Of a stretch of 41,275 bases of DNA, positions 10,559-19,000 are shown piece by piece; the stretch's first letter is position 1, and every line of letters starts with the position of its first letter. Under the pieces are notes generated by a model that saw nothing but the letters and a program-made list of their open reading frames with translations, was not told where the DNA came from and did no database searches. This DNA is from a virus. Made by a program: the position numbers and the translations under genes. The stretch covers positions 1 to 41,275 of IMG/VR virus record IMGVR_UViG_3300047557_000848; one strand, given 5' to 3'.

Positions 10559-10854
10559 CAGGCACCTTCATCAATACTTTGGAGTGCTGCGTTTGCAGTA
10601 AGGCCAGTAGTACCAGCGAGGTAATTGCATATACCAGTGTAGTCAAGGCGGCTCTTCGAGCCATCCGCAATACCCGCAATGTCATTGAGAACTCCTACTG
10701 TATCTGTGTGATAGATAGTTACTTCACGATATGCAGCCCAAGCACGAGCAGCCGCTGCCTCATCAAGATACTCTGTGATTGGAGGATAGGTGCCACCATT
10801 AGCGAGCCTGTTGAGTTCTGCTACTAGAGTTGTTCCTGGATTACCTGTTGGCAC
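10558..10854 (-). CDS. Conserved-looking small protein of the fibre module
   Basis: This 98-aa protein starts with MPTGNPGTTLVAELNRLA and is mainly helical, with an Ala-rich stretch (AAAARAWAAYREV) and a C-terminal helix. No motif is recognised. It overlaps the next gene by one base and is probably a virion or assembly component. Confidence 0.5.
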
Positions 10855-10867
10855 CGTCTACCTCTTT

Positions 10868-11131
10868 CTACCACTTAACCTTGTCAGCCCAGTACGCTGC
10901 AGACATTTTGCCTTTGGCAATGTTCTTTGCGTGACGAGCTTTGAATGATGCTTGTCTTGCTGTTGGCTTCTTATCGCCAGTAACGCCTTGTTGTCCAAAG
11001 CGAATTGTCTTTACGTTATCGCCTTCTTTGGCAACTACAACGTGTGACTTTGTTGGATGGCTTGGTGTGCGCTTTGGCTTGTTAAAGCCTGCTACTCCTG
11101 CTCGCTCTAGGCGAGGATCCTTCTTTGCCAT
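10868..11131 (-). CDS. Small basic phage protein (AARHAKNIAKGK type)
   Basis: This 87-aa protein is Lys/Arg-rich. It opens MAKKDPRLERAGVAGFNKPK and ends with FKARHAKNIAKGKMSAAYW, a pattern I recognise from small conserved proteins in the structural modules of many environmental phages, whose function is unknown. The basic charge suggests nucleic-acid contact or packing in the head. Confidence 0.65.
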   Translation of the reverse strand: MAKKDPRLERAGVAGFNKPKRTPSHPTKSHVVVAKEGDNVKTIRFGQQGVTGDKKPTARQASFKARHAKNIAKGKMSAAYWADKVKW

Positions 11132-11293
11132 TTACTTCTTCTTTCTTGCGGCTGCTGCGTTATCTACTAGGTTTGGATAAGGGCGACCTGCTGCCTTGGC
11201 CTTAGCCTTGGCTGCGGTCTTCTGAGCAGGTGTAAGTTTGGTAGATGTCTTCTTTGGATTCTTCTTATCCCAAAATGCTTTTTTAGCCTTCAT
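11132..11293 (-). CDS. Lys/Ala-rich small basic protein
   Basis: This 53-aa frame starts MKAKKAFWDKKNPKKTS and continues with an Ala/Lys helix and a RKKK end. It ends one base after the 10868-11131 gene starts and follows the next gene tightly, so it fits the operon. It resembles histone-like or DNA-condensing micro-proteins by composition only. Confidence 0.6.
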   Translation of the reverse strand: MKAKKAFWDKKNPKKTSTKLTPAQKTAAKAKAKAAGRPYPNLVDNAAAARKKK

Positions 11294-11449
11294 CTACTTC
11301 TTCTTTTTCTTGCTCATACCAGCTTCGCTCAACGCAATAGCGACAGCCTGCTTCTTGCTCTTGACGACTGGGCCTTTCTTGGACCCAGAGCGGAGGGTGC
11401 CAGCTTTGAACTCTGACATTACCTTCTTGACTTTTGCTGGCTTCTTCAT
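11294..11449 (-). CDS. Small basic protein with MSEFKAGTLRSGS motif
   Basis: This 51-aa protein contains VMSEFKAGTLRSGSKKGPVV and QAVAIALSEAGMSKK, a combination found in a widespread family of small phage and bacterial proteins of unknown function. It ends in a run of five Lys. The ATG overlaps the stop of the Cys-rich gene upstream (TAATG). Confidence 0.7.
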   Translation of the reverse strand: MKKPAKVKKVMSEFKAGTLRSGSKKGPVVKSKKQAVAIALSEAGMSKKKKK

Positions 11450-11544
11450 TATTTCTTCCTAGCATTCTTGCAAGTTGCACAGCTGCACTTGCATCCCTTT
11501 TGTGGCTTGCCTGCTTTGCACTTACATCCACACTTGGCGCACAT
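11449..11544 (-). CDS. Metallothionein-like Cys-rich micro-protein
   Basis: This 31-aa protein has nine Cys among many Lys, in the order MCAKCGCKCKAG, then GCKCSCATCKNARKK. CxCxC and CxxC spacing of this density is typical of metal-thiolate clusters. It is held in the operon by TAATG junctions on both sides, which argues that it is translated. A zinc or copper binding role is inferred from composition; it could also be a structural zinc knuckle. Confidence 0.65.
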   Translation of the reverse strand: MCAKCGCKCKAGKPQKGCKCSCATCKNARKK

Positions 11545-11711
11545 TACTTCTTACCGCCAACGCCAGTCGAGATTGACTCATAGGTCATATACTTGCGGTT
11601 AGAAGCAAACTGCTTGTCTGCTAATGGGTAGGCTTCTACCTCATCAACGCTCTTGACATATTCAAACTCTTTACCGTCTTGCTTAGGGTATGTTTCTTCC
11701 ATATCTTTCAT
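11544..11711 (-). CDS. Small acidic virion-module protein
   Basis: This 55-aa frame reads MKDMEETYPKQDGKEFEYV and ends STGVGGKK. It begins 11 bases after the 11722-11991 gene ends and shares its stop with the start of the Cys-rich gene (TAATG). A ribosome site (AAGGAGCAAC) precedes it. No family is recognised. Confidence 0.55.
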   Translation of the reverse strand: MKDMEETYPKQDGKEFEYVKSVDEVEAYPLADKQFASNRKYMTYESISTGVGGKK

Positions 11712-11721
11712 TTGTTGCTCC

Positions 11722-11991
11722 TTAGTCTTTTAGTGTTAAACTTGTACCATCAAAGGCTTTACCTGCTTCGTTACTGATGCGTACTGCTGCATCAATATCA
11801 GGCTGTCTCGTTGAACGAGGCTCAATGCCCTGCCGAACTGCGCTGTAATACGCACCCAACTCTTTGTCGTGTTCTTTGGCTGTAGGAACTCCACTAGCGC
11901 GTGCTGCTCCTGGGTCCATTACTAAGGTCATTACCTTGCAACCGAAGCAACCTTCTACTTCTTCTGGGTGTACTTCTAAATGTTTTCCCAT
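11722..11991 (-). CDS. Hypothetical head-module protein
   Basis: This 89-aa protein opens MGKHLEVHPEEVEGCFGCKV, with a CxxC pair that could bind metal, and has a helical second half. It overlaps the previous gene by one base. It lies between the capsid gene and the fibre genes, where head-completion proteins are common; no specific role is claimed. Confidence 0.5.
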   Translation of the reverse strand: MGKHLEVHPEEVEGCFGCKVMTLVMDPGAARASGVPTAKEHDKELGAYYSAVRQGIEPRSTRQPDIDAAVRISNEAGKAFDGTSLTLKD

Positions 11992-12314
11992 TACGCCACC
12001 GGTGTGAGGTAGTCGCTGTATCCTGCATCTATCAGGATCTGTGCCTCAGCATCCGTTAGTGTGTAGGCGTGACCACCAAGATAATAGGTGTCAGCGTTTG
12101 CTAAGTCATCTTGATATGGAGTTCTGCTTTCAGTAACGACGCTGCCGTTTACTAGAAGTGTGACACCACGTGGAACATCTGTAAGGAAAGATGGCACCGC
12201 TCCAGTATAAGAACCACCAGCAAGTGGTCGTCCTGCTAAGCGTGCATAGGTATTGAAGTATGTGCTATCGCACCAGGTTTCATTCTCCCAAGGAGTTACC
12301 AAGGTATACGGCAT
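11991..12314 (-). CDS. Hypothetical head or head-tail protein
   Basis: This 107-aa protein has many aromatic and Thr residues, a central LLVNGSVVTESRTPYQDD stretch and a C-terminal helix with LTDAEAQILIDAGYSDYL. It is the first gene after the major capsid gene. A head-completion or capsid-decoration role is possible but not shown. Confidence 0.5.
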   Translation of the reverse strand: MPYTLVTPWENETWCDSTYFNTYARLAGRPLAGGSYTGAVPSFLTDVPRGVTLLVNGSVVTESRTPYQDDLANADTYYLGGHAYTLTDAEAQILIDAGYSDYLTPVA

Positions 12315-12328
12315 TCATCTTCCTTTCT

Positions 12329-12373
12329 TAAGTGATGGAGGCAGGTTTGACCCTGCCCCCACCGTTGCACTTA
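12329..12373 (-). terminator. Long hairpin just after the capsid gene
   Basis: On the minus strand a 9-bp stem with one G-U pair (337-345 with 352-360, offset 12000) is extended by a second stem (329-334 with 368-373). The capsid stop codon lies inside the outer arm. No T run follows, so full termination is unlikely. A partial stop or an mRNA-stabilising end for the capsid message fits better. Confidence 0.5.
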
Positions 12374-13306
12374 GTTGATTGAAGCTGCTGACTCAATACG
12401 ATAGAGTGCTGCTTCACGGAGGCGTGCAAAGCCACCCATATAGTACCAACCGATGGTACGGAAACGACGGAGTGCGTCAATCTCTGGACCGATAACGGTT
12501 GAGATGTCCTGACCCTGTGCTTCAGCGAGTGCTTCACGACCAGCGATAACTGCCTTGTAGACGTTAACTCCTGGTGACTGTGTGTTCGCAGCGAATGGCA
12601 CACGAGGTGTCTCTACTACGAATGCACCTTCGATTACGCCGACTGCGCCAGCCACGAATGGTGTGCGATCTACGTACTGGGTGAGTGCCTGGAAGCCGCC
12701 TGTGCCTGATTCAGCACGGAGGTCAGCTGCCTGACGTGGGTGGAGGTATGCAGCGTACAAGTCATTGATACGTGGCACAGCCTTGTTTGTGCGAAGCTGT
12801 GTTACAGCCTCACGGATATCAGCAACAGCCATTGTCATTGAAGATGTGATGGTGTTGGTTGTGGTTGCAGTTCCTGCGTAGATGACGTTTGAGCCACCTG
12901 TAAGAACTCCAGCAACTACAGCGTCAATAGAGTCTGCTGAGTTGTAGGCGATGATGTCAGCAAGTGCTGAGTCTACATCGTTGAAAGAAGTTAGGTTTAG
13001 CTTCTTTGTTGTTGTTACGGCTGAGCCGTATTCGTTGAGTGTTACTGTAACCTGGTTTGGGTTACCAAGTGCAATGCTTGATACATCTGATGTTTCTGTC
13101 AATGTAGATGTAGCCTGAGCTAGATCTGAATAGATTGAGAATACAACTGATGAACCTGGCATTGCCTGTTGTACTGGCTTGACATCTGCAATCGCACGCA
13201 TTACCGGGATGCTACGGAGAGCCATACGAACATATTGATCGTATGCGGTTCTGACGAGGTTGCTAATGTCCGATGTTCCTGTTAAGGAACCTGCTGGAAT
13301 TGCCAT
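12371..13306 (-). CDS. Major capsid protein
   Basis: This 311-aa protein follows the scaffold gene and has the features of the HK97-fold coat group related to N4 gp56/P22-like coats: an N-terminal arm, the VRMALRSIPVMRAIADVKPV helix, a long central domain beginning ITSSMTMAVADIREAVTQLR, and a C-terminal GWYYMGGFARLREAALYRI close. It should assemble the icosahedral head around the scaffold. Size and order (portal, internal proteins, scaffold, coat) support the call. Confidence 0.85.
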   Translation of the reverse strand: MAIPAGSLTGTSDISNLVRTAYDQYVRMALRSIPVMRAIADVKPVQQAMPGSSVVFSIYSDLAQATSTLTETSDVSSIALGNPNQVTVTLNEYGSAVTTTKKLNLTSFNDVDSALADIIAYNSADSIDAVVAGVLTGGSNVIYAGTATTTNTITSSMTMAVADIREAVTQLRTNKAVPRINDLYAAYLHPRQAADLRAESGTGGFQALTQYVDRTPFVAGAVGVIEGAFVVETPRVPFAANTQSPGVNVYKAVIAGREALAEAQGQDISTVIGPEIDALRRFRTIGWYYMGGFARLREAALYRIESAASIN

Positions 13307-13336
13307 TAGGCGCTACCTTTCGTTGTTTGGGTTGAG

Positions 13337-13810
13337 TTAAAGTCCAGACTGACGAATAATCTCATCCAACTCATCTTTGCTATTTGCATTCATAAGGCGG
13401 GACATCACGTCTGCGCCTCGTTCTGGTGACAGTCCTGCATCAGCAGTACCAGTCATCTTCTTGTATGCAGCAATATCAGCTGGGTCTACATTCGTAGTTT
13501 GGTTTTGGCCAAGGTCAATACCGAATACATCGGCATAGTCCTCAAGCCACTTAGACACAGACTCCTCAGTTGGGTCAATGTCCTGAGGTATAAACGAAGC
13601 TATCTTCGTGTTTACCCCGCGACGTTCGAGGGCATCCTTGATGGATCTCTCGCGCTGTGCCTTGCTTAGTCCATCGAACTTATCGCGGAGTTCCGCTAGT
13701 TCTTTGTCCTTCTGCTTGGCTGCTTTGCGTAGTTGTTTAACAAGGTCATTCGATTGTGTATCACCGGTGGTGATATCGTCGTCTTCATCCTCGTAGTCGT
13801 AATTGGACAT
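13337..13810 (-). CDS. Capsid scaffolding protein
   Basis: This 157-aa protein is acidic at the start (MSNYDYEDEDDDITTGD), strongly helical in the middle (LVKQLRKAAKQKDKELAELR) and lies directly before the coat gene. These are the usual marks of a phage scaffold, which guides head assembly and then leaves. A strong ribosome site (GGGAGAAGGA) precedes the ATG. Confidence 0.8.
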   Translation of the reverse strand: MSNYDYEDEDDDITTGDTQSNDLVKQLRKAAKQKDKELAELRDKFDGLSKAQRERSIKDALERRGVNTKIASFIPQDIDPTEESVSKWLEDYADVFGIDLGQNQTTNVDPADIAAYKKMTGTADAGLSPERGADVMSRLMNANSKDELDEIIRQSGL

Positions 13811-13933
13811 ATTGGTCCTTCTCCCTATTCTTTTAGTTGAATTGCGCTAGCCTCATATTCGTCTGGGGAAACGGTATGGCTCTAACTACCGGGCTTCAAA
13901 CACTCCTTAGGGCCGGTCGGTCTAAGGTAGGTC
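13811..13933 (-). other. Leader of the scaffold-capsid message
   Basis: This gap holds two inverted repeats on the minus strand: CCTTAG with CTAAGG around a CCGGCCCTA block (13908-13926 area), and CGGTA with TACCG (13872-13891). The CCGGCCCTA block also occurs in the terminase leader at 25348-25356. The region is probably the untranslated leader of the capsid transcript. Confidence 0.45.
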
Positions 13934-13941
13934 TATTTATA
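13934..13941 (-). promoter_or_regulatory. Candidate late promoter, TATAAATA
   Basis: The minus strand reads TATAAATA, the T4 late -10 word, about 125 bases before the scaffold ATG and overlapping the end of the gene upstream. By eye the only other copy is at 25367-25374, before terminase. Both are followed by a CCGGCCCTA block. The phage codes for a sigma-like factor (32771-33403) that could read them. Confidence 0.5.
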
Positions 13942-15124
13942 TTTGGCCTTGGCCCATTGCTCTTTCTCTGCCAAGTGCGCCTGCTGCTGCTCCAGTAGTA
14001 CCGGAGAATGACGCCTTCTCAAGTCCAACAAGTTTCTTACGGCGAGCTGACGCTGCCTCAGAACCTGCTAGACCAAATACTTCTTGTTCTGCTTCTGTCT
14101 GTCCGTATGGTGATTGACCATAAATCTCTGCAAGTTGTGAGCCACGTGGCACTACTCCTGCTACAGTCTGGAAGCCTTGCTGTGCTTGTTCCTTAGTAAC
14201 GCCGTAGCCTGCTAGTTCCATAGCACGTGCTGCTGAGGTAGATAAATTCTGTCCCATAGCAGCGCCACCGATTTCAGCAGCTGTTACCTTGCGCTTGATT
14301 GCTTCAAGACCCTGTGAAGGATCGAGTACATAAGCCAAGATATCGCCATTGTTAATGTCTGGGTAGAACGCCTTGAGTGCCTGGCTAACTTCTGGGTTAG
14401 CATTGATAACGCGCTTTTGTGCTGTAGAGATTCTATCTTCTAACTCTGTAGCAGATACATCACCAGCAATAAACTTTTCAAATCCTACTTGCTTGCCTGT
14501 CTTATCCTTTGTGTAATAGGTAGCAGGGAGTCCATAGTTACGCATTACATTCTGGTACTGGTCTTCTAGTGCTACATATTCAGCAGGGCTGAGCGCTGAA
14601 AGACCTGCGGCAATACGTGCTTCGTTAGCCTTAAAGCGGTCTTTATAGGCATCAGTACCACGAAGGCGTAGGCCAAACTCAGATACTGGAGTATTCTGAA
14701 TAAGCAAATCTTTAATATCTGTTACTAGGCTACCTAGTCCATACTGCTCGAATTCCATACGAAGAATGTTGTAAGCGCTAAGGCGCTCAGCGGTCTTTTC
14801 TTCTTGGCTCATCTTGCTTAATACATCAGAGGTATAACTCTTGATAAGGTTCTGAATTTCGTCAGCGTTAAGACCAGACTGAGGAATTACTGGAGCAGCG
14901 GTTCCTGTAGTTTTTGGTTGTTCAGTCTTGGCTGTTGCAGCAGTTGCAGGTGTTGCATTAGGAGATGAAGGTATGCGCCTTCTTAGTCTTTCATCTGATG
15001 CAGCAATATCTGCATCTTGTGCAGAACCTGCTTGTCCAAATGGCGTACCTAGTCTTGTAGCAGCTGCAGAGCCTGCTTGACCGAACGGAGTACCGAACTC
15101 ATCTTTTGGTGCTTTAGCCATCAT
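13937..15124 (-). CDS. Internal virion protein (395 aa), ejection-type
   Basis: The N-terminus carries a direct repeat of GTPFGQAGSA at about residues 11-20 and 26-35, then a Pro/Thr-rich low-complexity linker and a helical body from about 83. Such Gly/Ala-rich helical proteins between portal and scaffold are typical of internal or ejection proteins of short-tailed phages. It starts with ATGATG overlapping the previous stop (TAATG). Confidence 0.6.
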   Translation of the reverse strand: MMAKAPKDEFGTPFGQAGSAAATRLGTPFGQAGSAQDADIAASDERLRRRIPSSPNATPATAATAKTEQPKTTGTAAPVIPQSGLNADEIQNLIKSYTSDVLSKMSQEEKTAERLSAYNILRMEFEQYGLGSLVTDIKDLLIQNTPVSEFGLRLRGTDAYKDRFKANEARIAAGLSALSPAEYVALEDQYQNVMRNYGLPATYYTKDKTGKQVGFEKFIAGDVSATELEDRISTAQKRVINANPEVSQALKAFYPDINNGDILAYVLDPSQGLEAIKRKVTAAEIGGAAMGQNLSTSAARAMELAGYGVTKEQAQQGFQTVAGVVPRGSQLAEIYGQSPYGQTEAEQEVFGLAGSEAASARRKKLVGLEKASFSGTTGAAAGALGRERAMGQGQI

Positions 15125-16032
15125 TACCCCATAAATCCGAAGTCTCGGAGGACGGTAGTAGCAACAGATGCTGCTTGCTCACGTGCCTTATTTGTATACT
15201 GCCAGCGATCATCTTTGCGTAGTTCCTTTTCAAAGTCATAAATTGACTTAGTGCCAACCTTTCCATCTGGAAGGGTATAAGCCATAGCGCTACGAATCTG
15301 TGGGTCAAACAGGTCAATAGCGGTATCTGGTATCTCTAGGATATCGCTCATTGACTGAATGTAAGGGCTGGCAAGAGTCTTAAGGTCTAAGCCAGCTTTA
15401 ATCTTATCTGCAAGTGATGGGAATGCTGATGCTGCACTTTCACGAATTGTGTTAAATACAGTGTTCTCATCAACCTGACCAGCAACAATCTTATTAGCAT
15501 AAGATAGTGCGTCATTATCGGATAGTTTAATTCCGTTATCGTAAGCAAGGTTCTTTACTGCTACGAAGTACTTACCAGAAGGACCCTCTGGAATAGAGAG
15601 TTCATTAATCTCCACCTTGCCACTAGCAAGTTGGGTCTTGATTCTTTCCTCAAGAAAGATTGATGGGTCTTCGTTATCTGCAGTAAGGTACTCAGTGCTG
15701 ATAAGTGCGCCGTTTTTGTAAACTTCTTTGACTGTGCTTCTTGAGGCACCAGACTTAGACTTATACTTGGCAAGAATCTGTGGAGTCCAAGTAGTAATTT
15801 CTGTTTCAGAAGCATCACGGCCATAGTACTTTTGAAATACCTTATTGATAGTATCCTTGATTGAGGATGCTGCAGGTATGTTATTGCTTGCATAAGTACG
15901 AGTAAATGTTCCAGCCTTAGGAGGTTTTGGAGCAGATTTAGCAGTTGTCTGCTCTTTAGCAGCACGGGCAGCGTCTGCCTCTTGCTGTGTAATAAGACCA
16001 GCCTTTACAAGATTGTCATAAAAATCTGCCAT
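15124..16032 (-). CDS. Internal virion protein (302 aa)
   Basis: This helical protein starts MADFYDNLVKAGLITQQEAD, has a basic Pro/Lys-rich linker near 25-50, and contains two helix blocks, one beginning SIKDTINKVFQKYYGRDASE. That block, with a Phe/Tyr-Gly-Arg step, recurs in internal proteins that contact the large ejection protein. It is joined to both neighbours by one-base overlaps. Function is inferred from place and composition. Confidence 0.55.
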   Translation of the reverse strand: MADFYDNLVKAGLITQQEADAARAAKEQTTAKSAPKPPKAGTFTRTYASNNIPAASSIKDTINKVFQKYYGRDASETEITTWTPQILAKYKSKSGASRSTVKEVYKNGALISTEYLTADNEDPSIFLEERIKTQLASGKVEINELSIPEGPSGKYFVAVKNLAYDNGIKLSDNDALSYANKIVAGQVDENTVFNTIRESAASAFPSLADKIKAGLDLKTLASPYIQSMSDILEIPDTAIDLFDPQIRSAMAYTLPDGKVGTKSIYDFEKELRKDDRWQYTNKAREQAASVATTVLRDFGFMG

Positions 16033-19000
16033 TATTTAACTTCCTTTGGTGTCAACTGCTTATCTACTACTAGGTCTTGAGATAAGAACCTATCGTGTAT
16101 GTAAGCAAAGCCTAATTTATCGTCACGCTTTAACTTATTAACAAAGCCATCAAATATGATTTTAAGGTCGGCATTTGACTTTGCTTCGATTGACTTCGCT
16201 TCTCTAGTAAGAAGTTCCTTTGCAACAATCTTTCTAAACTCAAGATATCTGTCAACAGATTTCCAAGTTGTACTGTTCTCATTGTTTTCTAGGAAGGTTG
16301 GGTCGCTTAGAATCTTACTTAGTCCAGCAATAACTCGGTTAGTCTTAGACCCATCTGAATCTAGGTAATCGTCATACCAGGCTGTGCGTACGTATTCACC
16401 TGACTTCTTGTCATACATAGGCTTGCCTTCAGCATCAGTCTGGACTGCAAGTTTTTTAATAAAAGCAGTTTTGATAATAGCCAAGTCTTCCGCACCTGTC
16501 TGCTGGATAGAGGTTAGGCCACGAGAAGCAAGTTCTGTATCTAGCGCGTCAGCAAACTTATTGTACTGAATCCAACCCTTTTCAGCGTCAGTCTTTTTCT
16601 GTGCTTCAGCTGGGCTTTGTGATGAAAGGAATCTATCAGGAGCATCTGCCGATACACGCTTCTTGTAAAGGTAATCGTATGCAGACTGTGAGAACTCATA
16701 GCCAGAAGGATCGTTAACAACCAAGCCAACTAACTTAGGGTCAATATTGACTATTTCGCCAATCAACTTGTCATACTTCTTAATGTTAGTTGTAGCAGCG
16801 ATTGATGACTGAACGCCTGTTGGGTTCTTTGAAAGGCTAGATGTAAACGAGAAGAACTCTGGATAATCTTCTAGGAACTTAGCGTCTGCGTCGATTCCAT
16901 ATACGCGTCTATACTCACGTGTCTTATCAAGATAGAACTTGTAAGGAGTATCAAAGCGTGGAGCAAATGGCATAATAAGGTTTGCAGCGACACGCATATT
17001 CCAGTAATCCTTTGTCATTCTAAGGACCTTATCTGCACTTACTGGTTCACGTCCATTGCGCTTTGCACGCATTTGTTCTGTGTTCCAGATAAGTTGATAT
17101 GTGCGAGCAAACTGTGGGTCATCTTGACCCTCTCTACGTGTCTGCAATCTTTGCACCCAAGCTGGCAAGAAGCCAGATGCAGCATCCTTTGGATACCCGT
17201 ATGGGAATAACCACTTAAGAGTTTCTCTTGTATCAGGTTGGTTCTTAGTAATTTCTGCAACTGGCACCGCTACATAAGGTCCGGTTGGAAATATATCACT
17301 GAATAGATTTGGATTACCCTTGTTATATAGGGCATCCATTCCGCCTTGGAAGATAATATCTAGTGATGCTTTAGGAATACCAATTTCAGTAAGTGACTTT
17401 AAACCAGGAACTGCTTGTGTTAATCCCTTTGGAAGACTAAACCACATAGTGTCATTGCCTGAGGTTTGACCAGGTGGGATAATGTTGCCATCCTGATCTG
17501 TTACTAAGCCTGCTTCATTTGGTGCTTGCCAAACCATATAGCCACGATTGACGATAGCAGGGTTTGCTACTGCAAACTTCATCCAAGTCTTGTAAGAGTT
17601 CTCTTGTGCTGAGAAGAATGGGTTGATGTACTTCATAACCATAGCAAGGTTGCTCTTGCGCTCGATGTTAAAGAGTACCTTCTTCATTTCACGAAGGGCT
17701 GACTTCTGAGCTGCAGCCATAATCTTCTGCTGGTCTTCAAAGGAGATTCTATCTCCCTTAAGTCCTGCAACAATATCTACGCGACGGCGTGCTTCTTGAC
17801 GATAGAAATGTACATATAATGGGTTACGTGCCAAAGTATCTTCTGGTAGCGTTGCAAGTAACTTGAATGCACCGTTGATAAACTTTTTATACCATATGTC
17901 TGACTTATTAAAGAATGTTTCTTCAAGAAGGTGACCGTGAATAATAGGTAGGTCAGTTGGGTCCTTAAAGGTACTACGCAAATCTTCTGCAGTTATGTCT
18001 TTTAACTTGCTACGCAAGTTTGAAGATATTGGCAAGTATGTGTCAAAGAAGTTGCTGATTGTAGTAACATACTCAGCTGCTTCGTCTGAAGTTTTACCAA
18101 GACGACTGCGTAAGTCGCGTCCTTCTGGAGAAGTCTTTAGCCATTTAGTAAGATTGTCAATGGTTTCACCATTAACAATCTTGTTAACCACTGCAGAGTT
18201 ACCAAACTGTTGACGCAGTGTTTGCGCCCACTGCTCAAAGTAACCAGGGTCTGTAGGGCGAACAGCACCCATACCCTTTGACGCTAGATTGCGTGCATAC
18301 ATATCAGTATTGCTATCAACCATACGCTCAAATGAGTTACCAGAAGAAGCAATCCTGCGGAACATATCACCTAGTGGCCCACCAAAAGCGTCGTCTATTT
18401 CATAGACTTGACCATCAGATGTTGTTATCTTAAAGGTACCAGTGCCAATGCGATCCTTTGGCTTTGCTTTTTTAGACTTATTAAGAGCCTCTGCATAACT
18501 ATTATATACAGCAAGTTTTTCTTCCTGAAGAAGTTTAAGTGTGTTTACCTCACCAAGTAAATCTACATCTTCTGGGTCAAGAGACAGTTTGGCTTCTGCT
18601 GCGCCAATCTTGGTCTTTAATTCTTCAAGTTCACGAATAACTCTAACGCTTGATTTCTGAACTTTCTCAAGTGTTGCTGCAACTCCAAGAGGGCTGTACT
18701 TATCAACCAGTCTTGCTGGTACTCGTACTGAGTTATTAACAATATTCTTGATACCAGGACCTAGGTGGCGAAGTGATGCCATAGCGCCAACTGAGGCAGC
18801 AATACGGAGCTGAGAATCAATAGCGTTACGCTGTGTGTAGCCAAGGCGAAGTAGCGCTCCAGCCTTAAACAAGTCTTGAGCAACATCCGCTGCGTTAAAT
18901 AACTGGTCAGTACGTCTACCTAAGGTAGCGTTGATTGTATTTGCATTGCGCTTTAGAACTCTATCTAGTAAATCAAAATCCATTAAAGGCAAGAAGTCAG

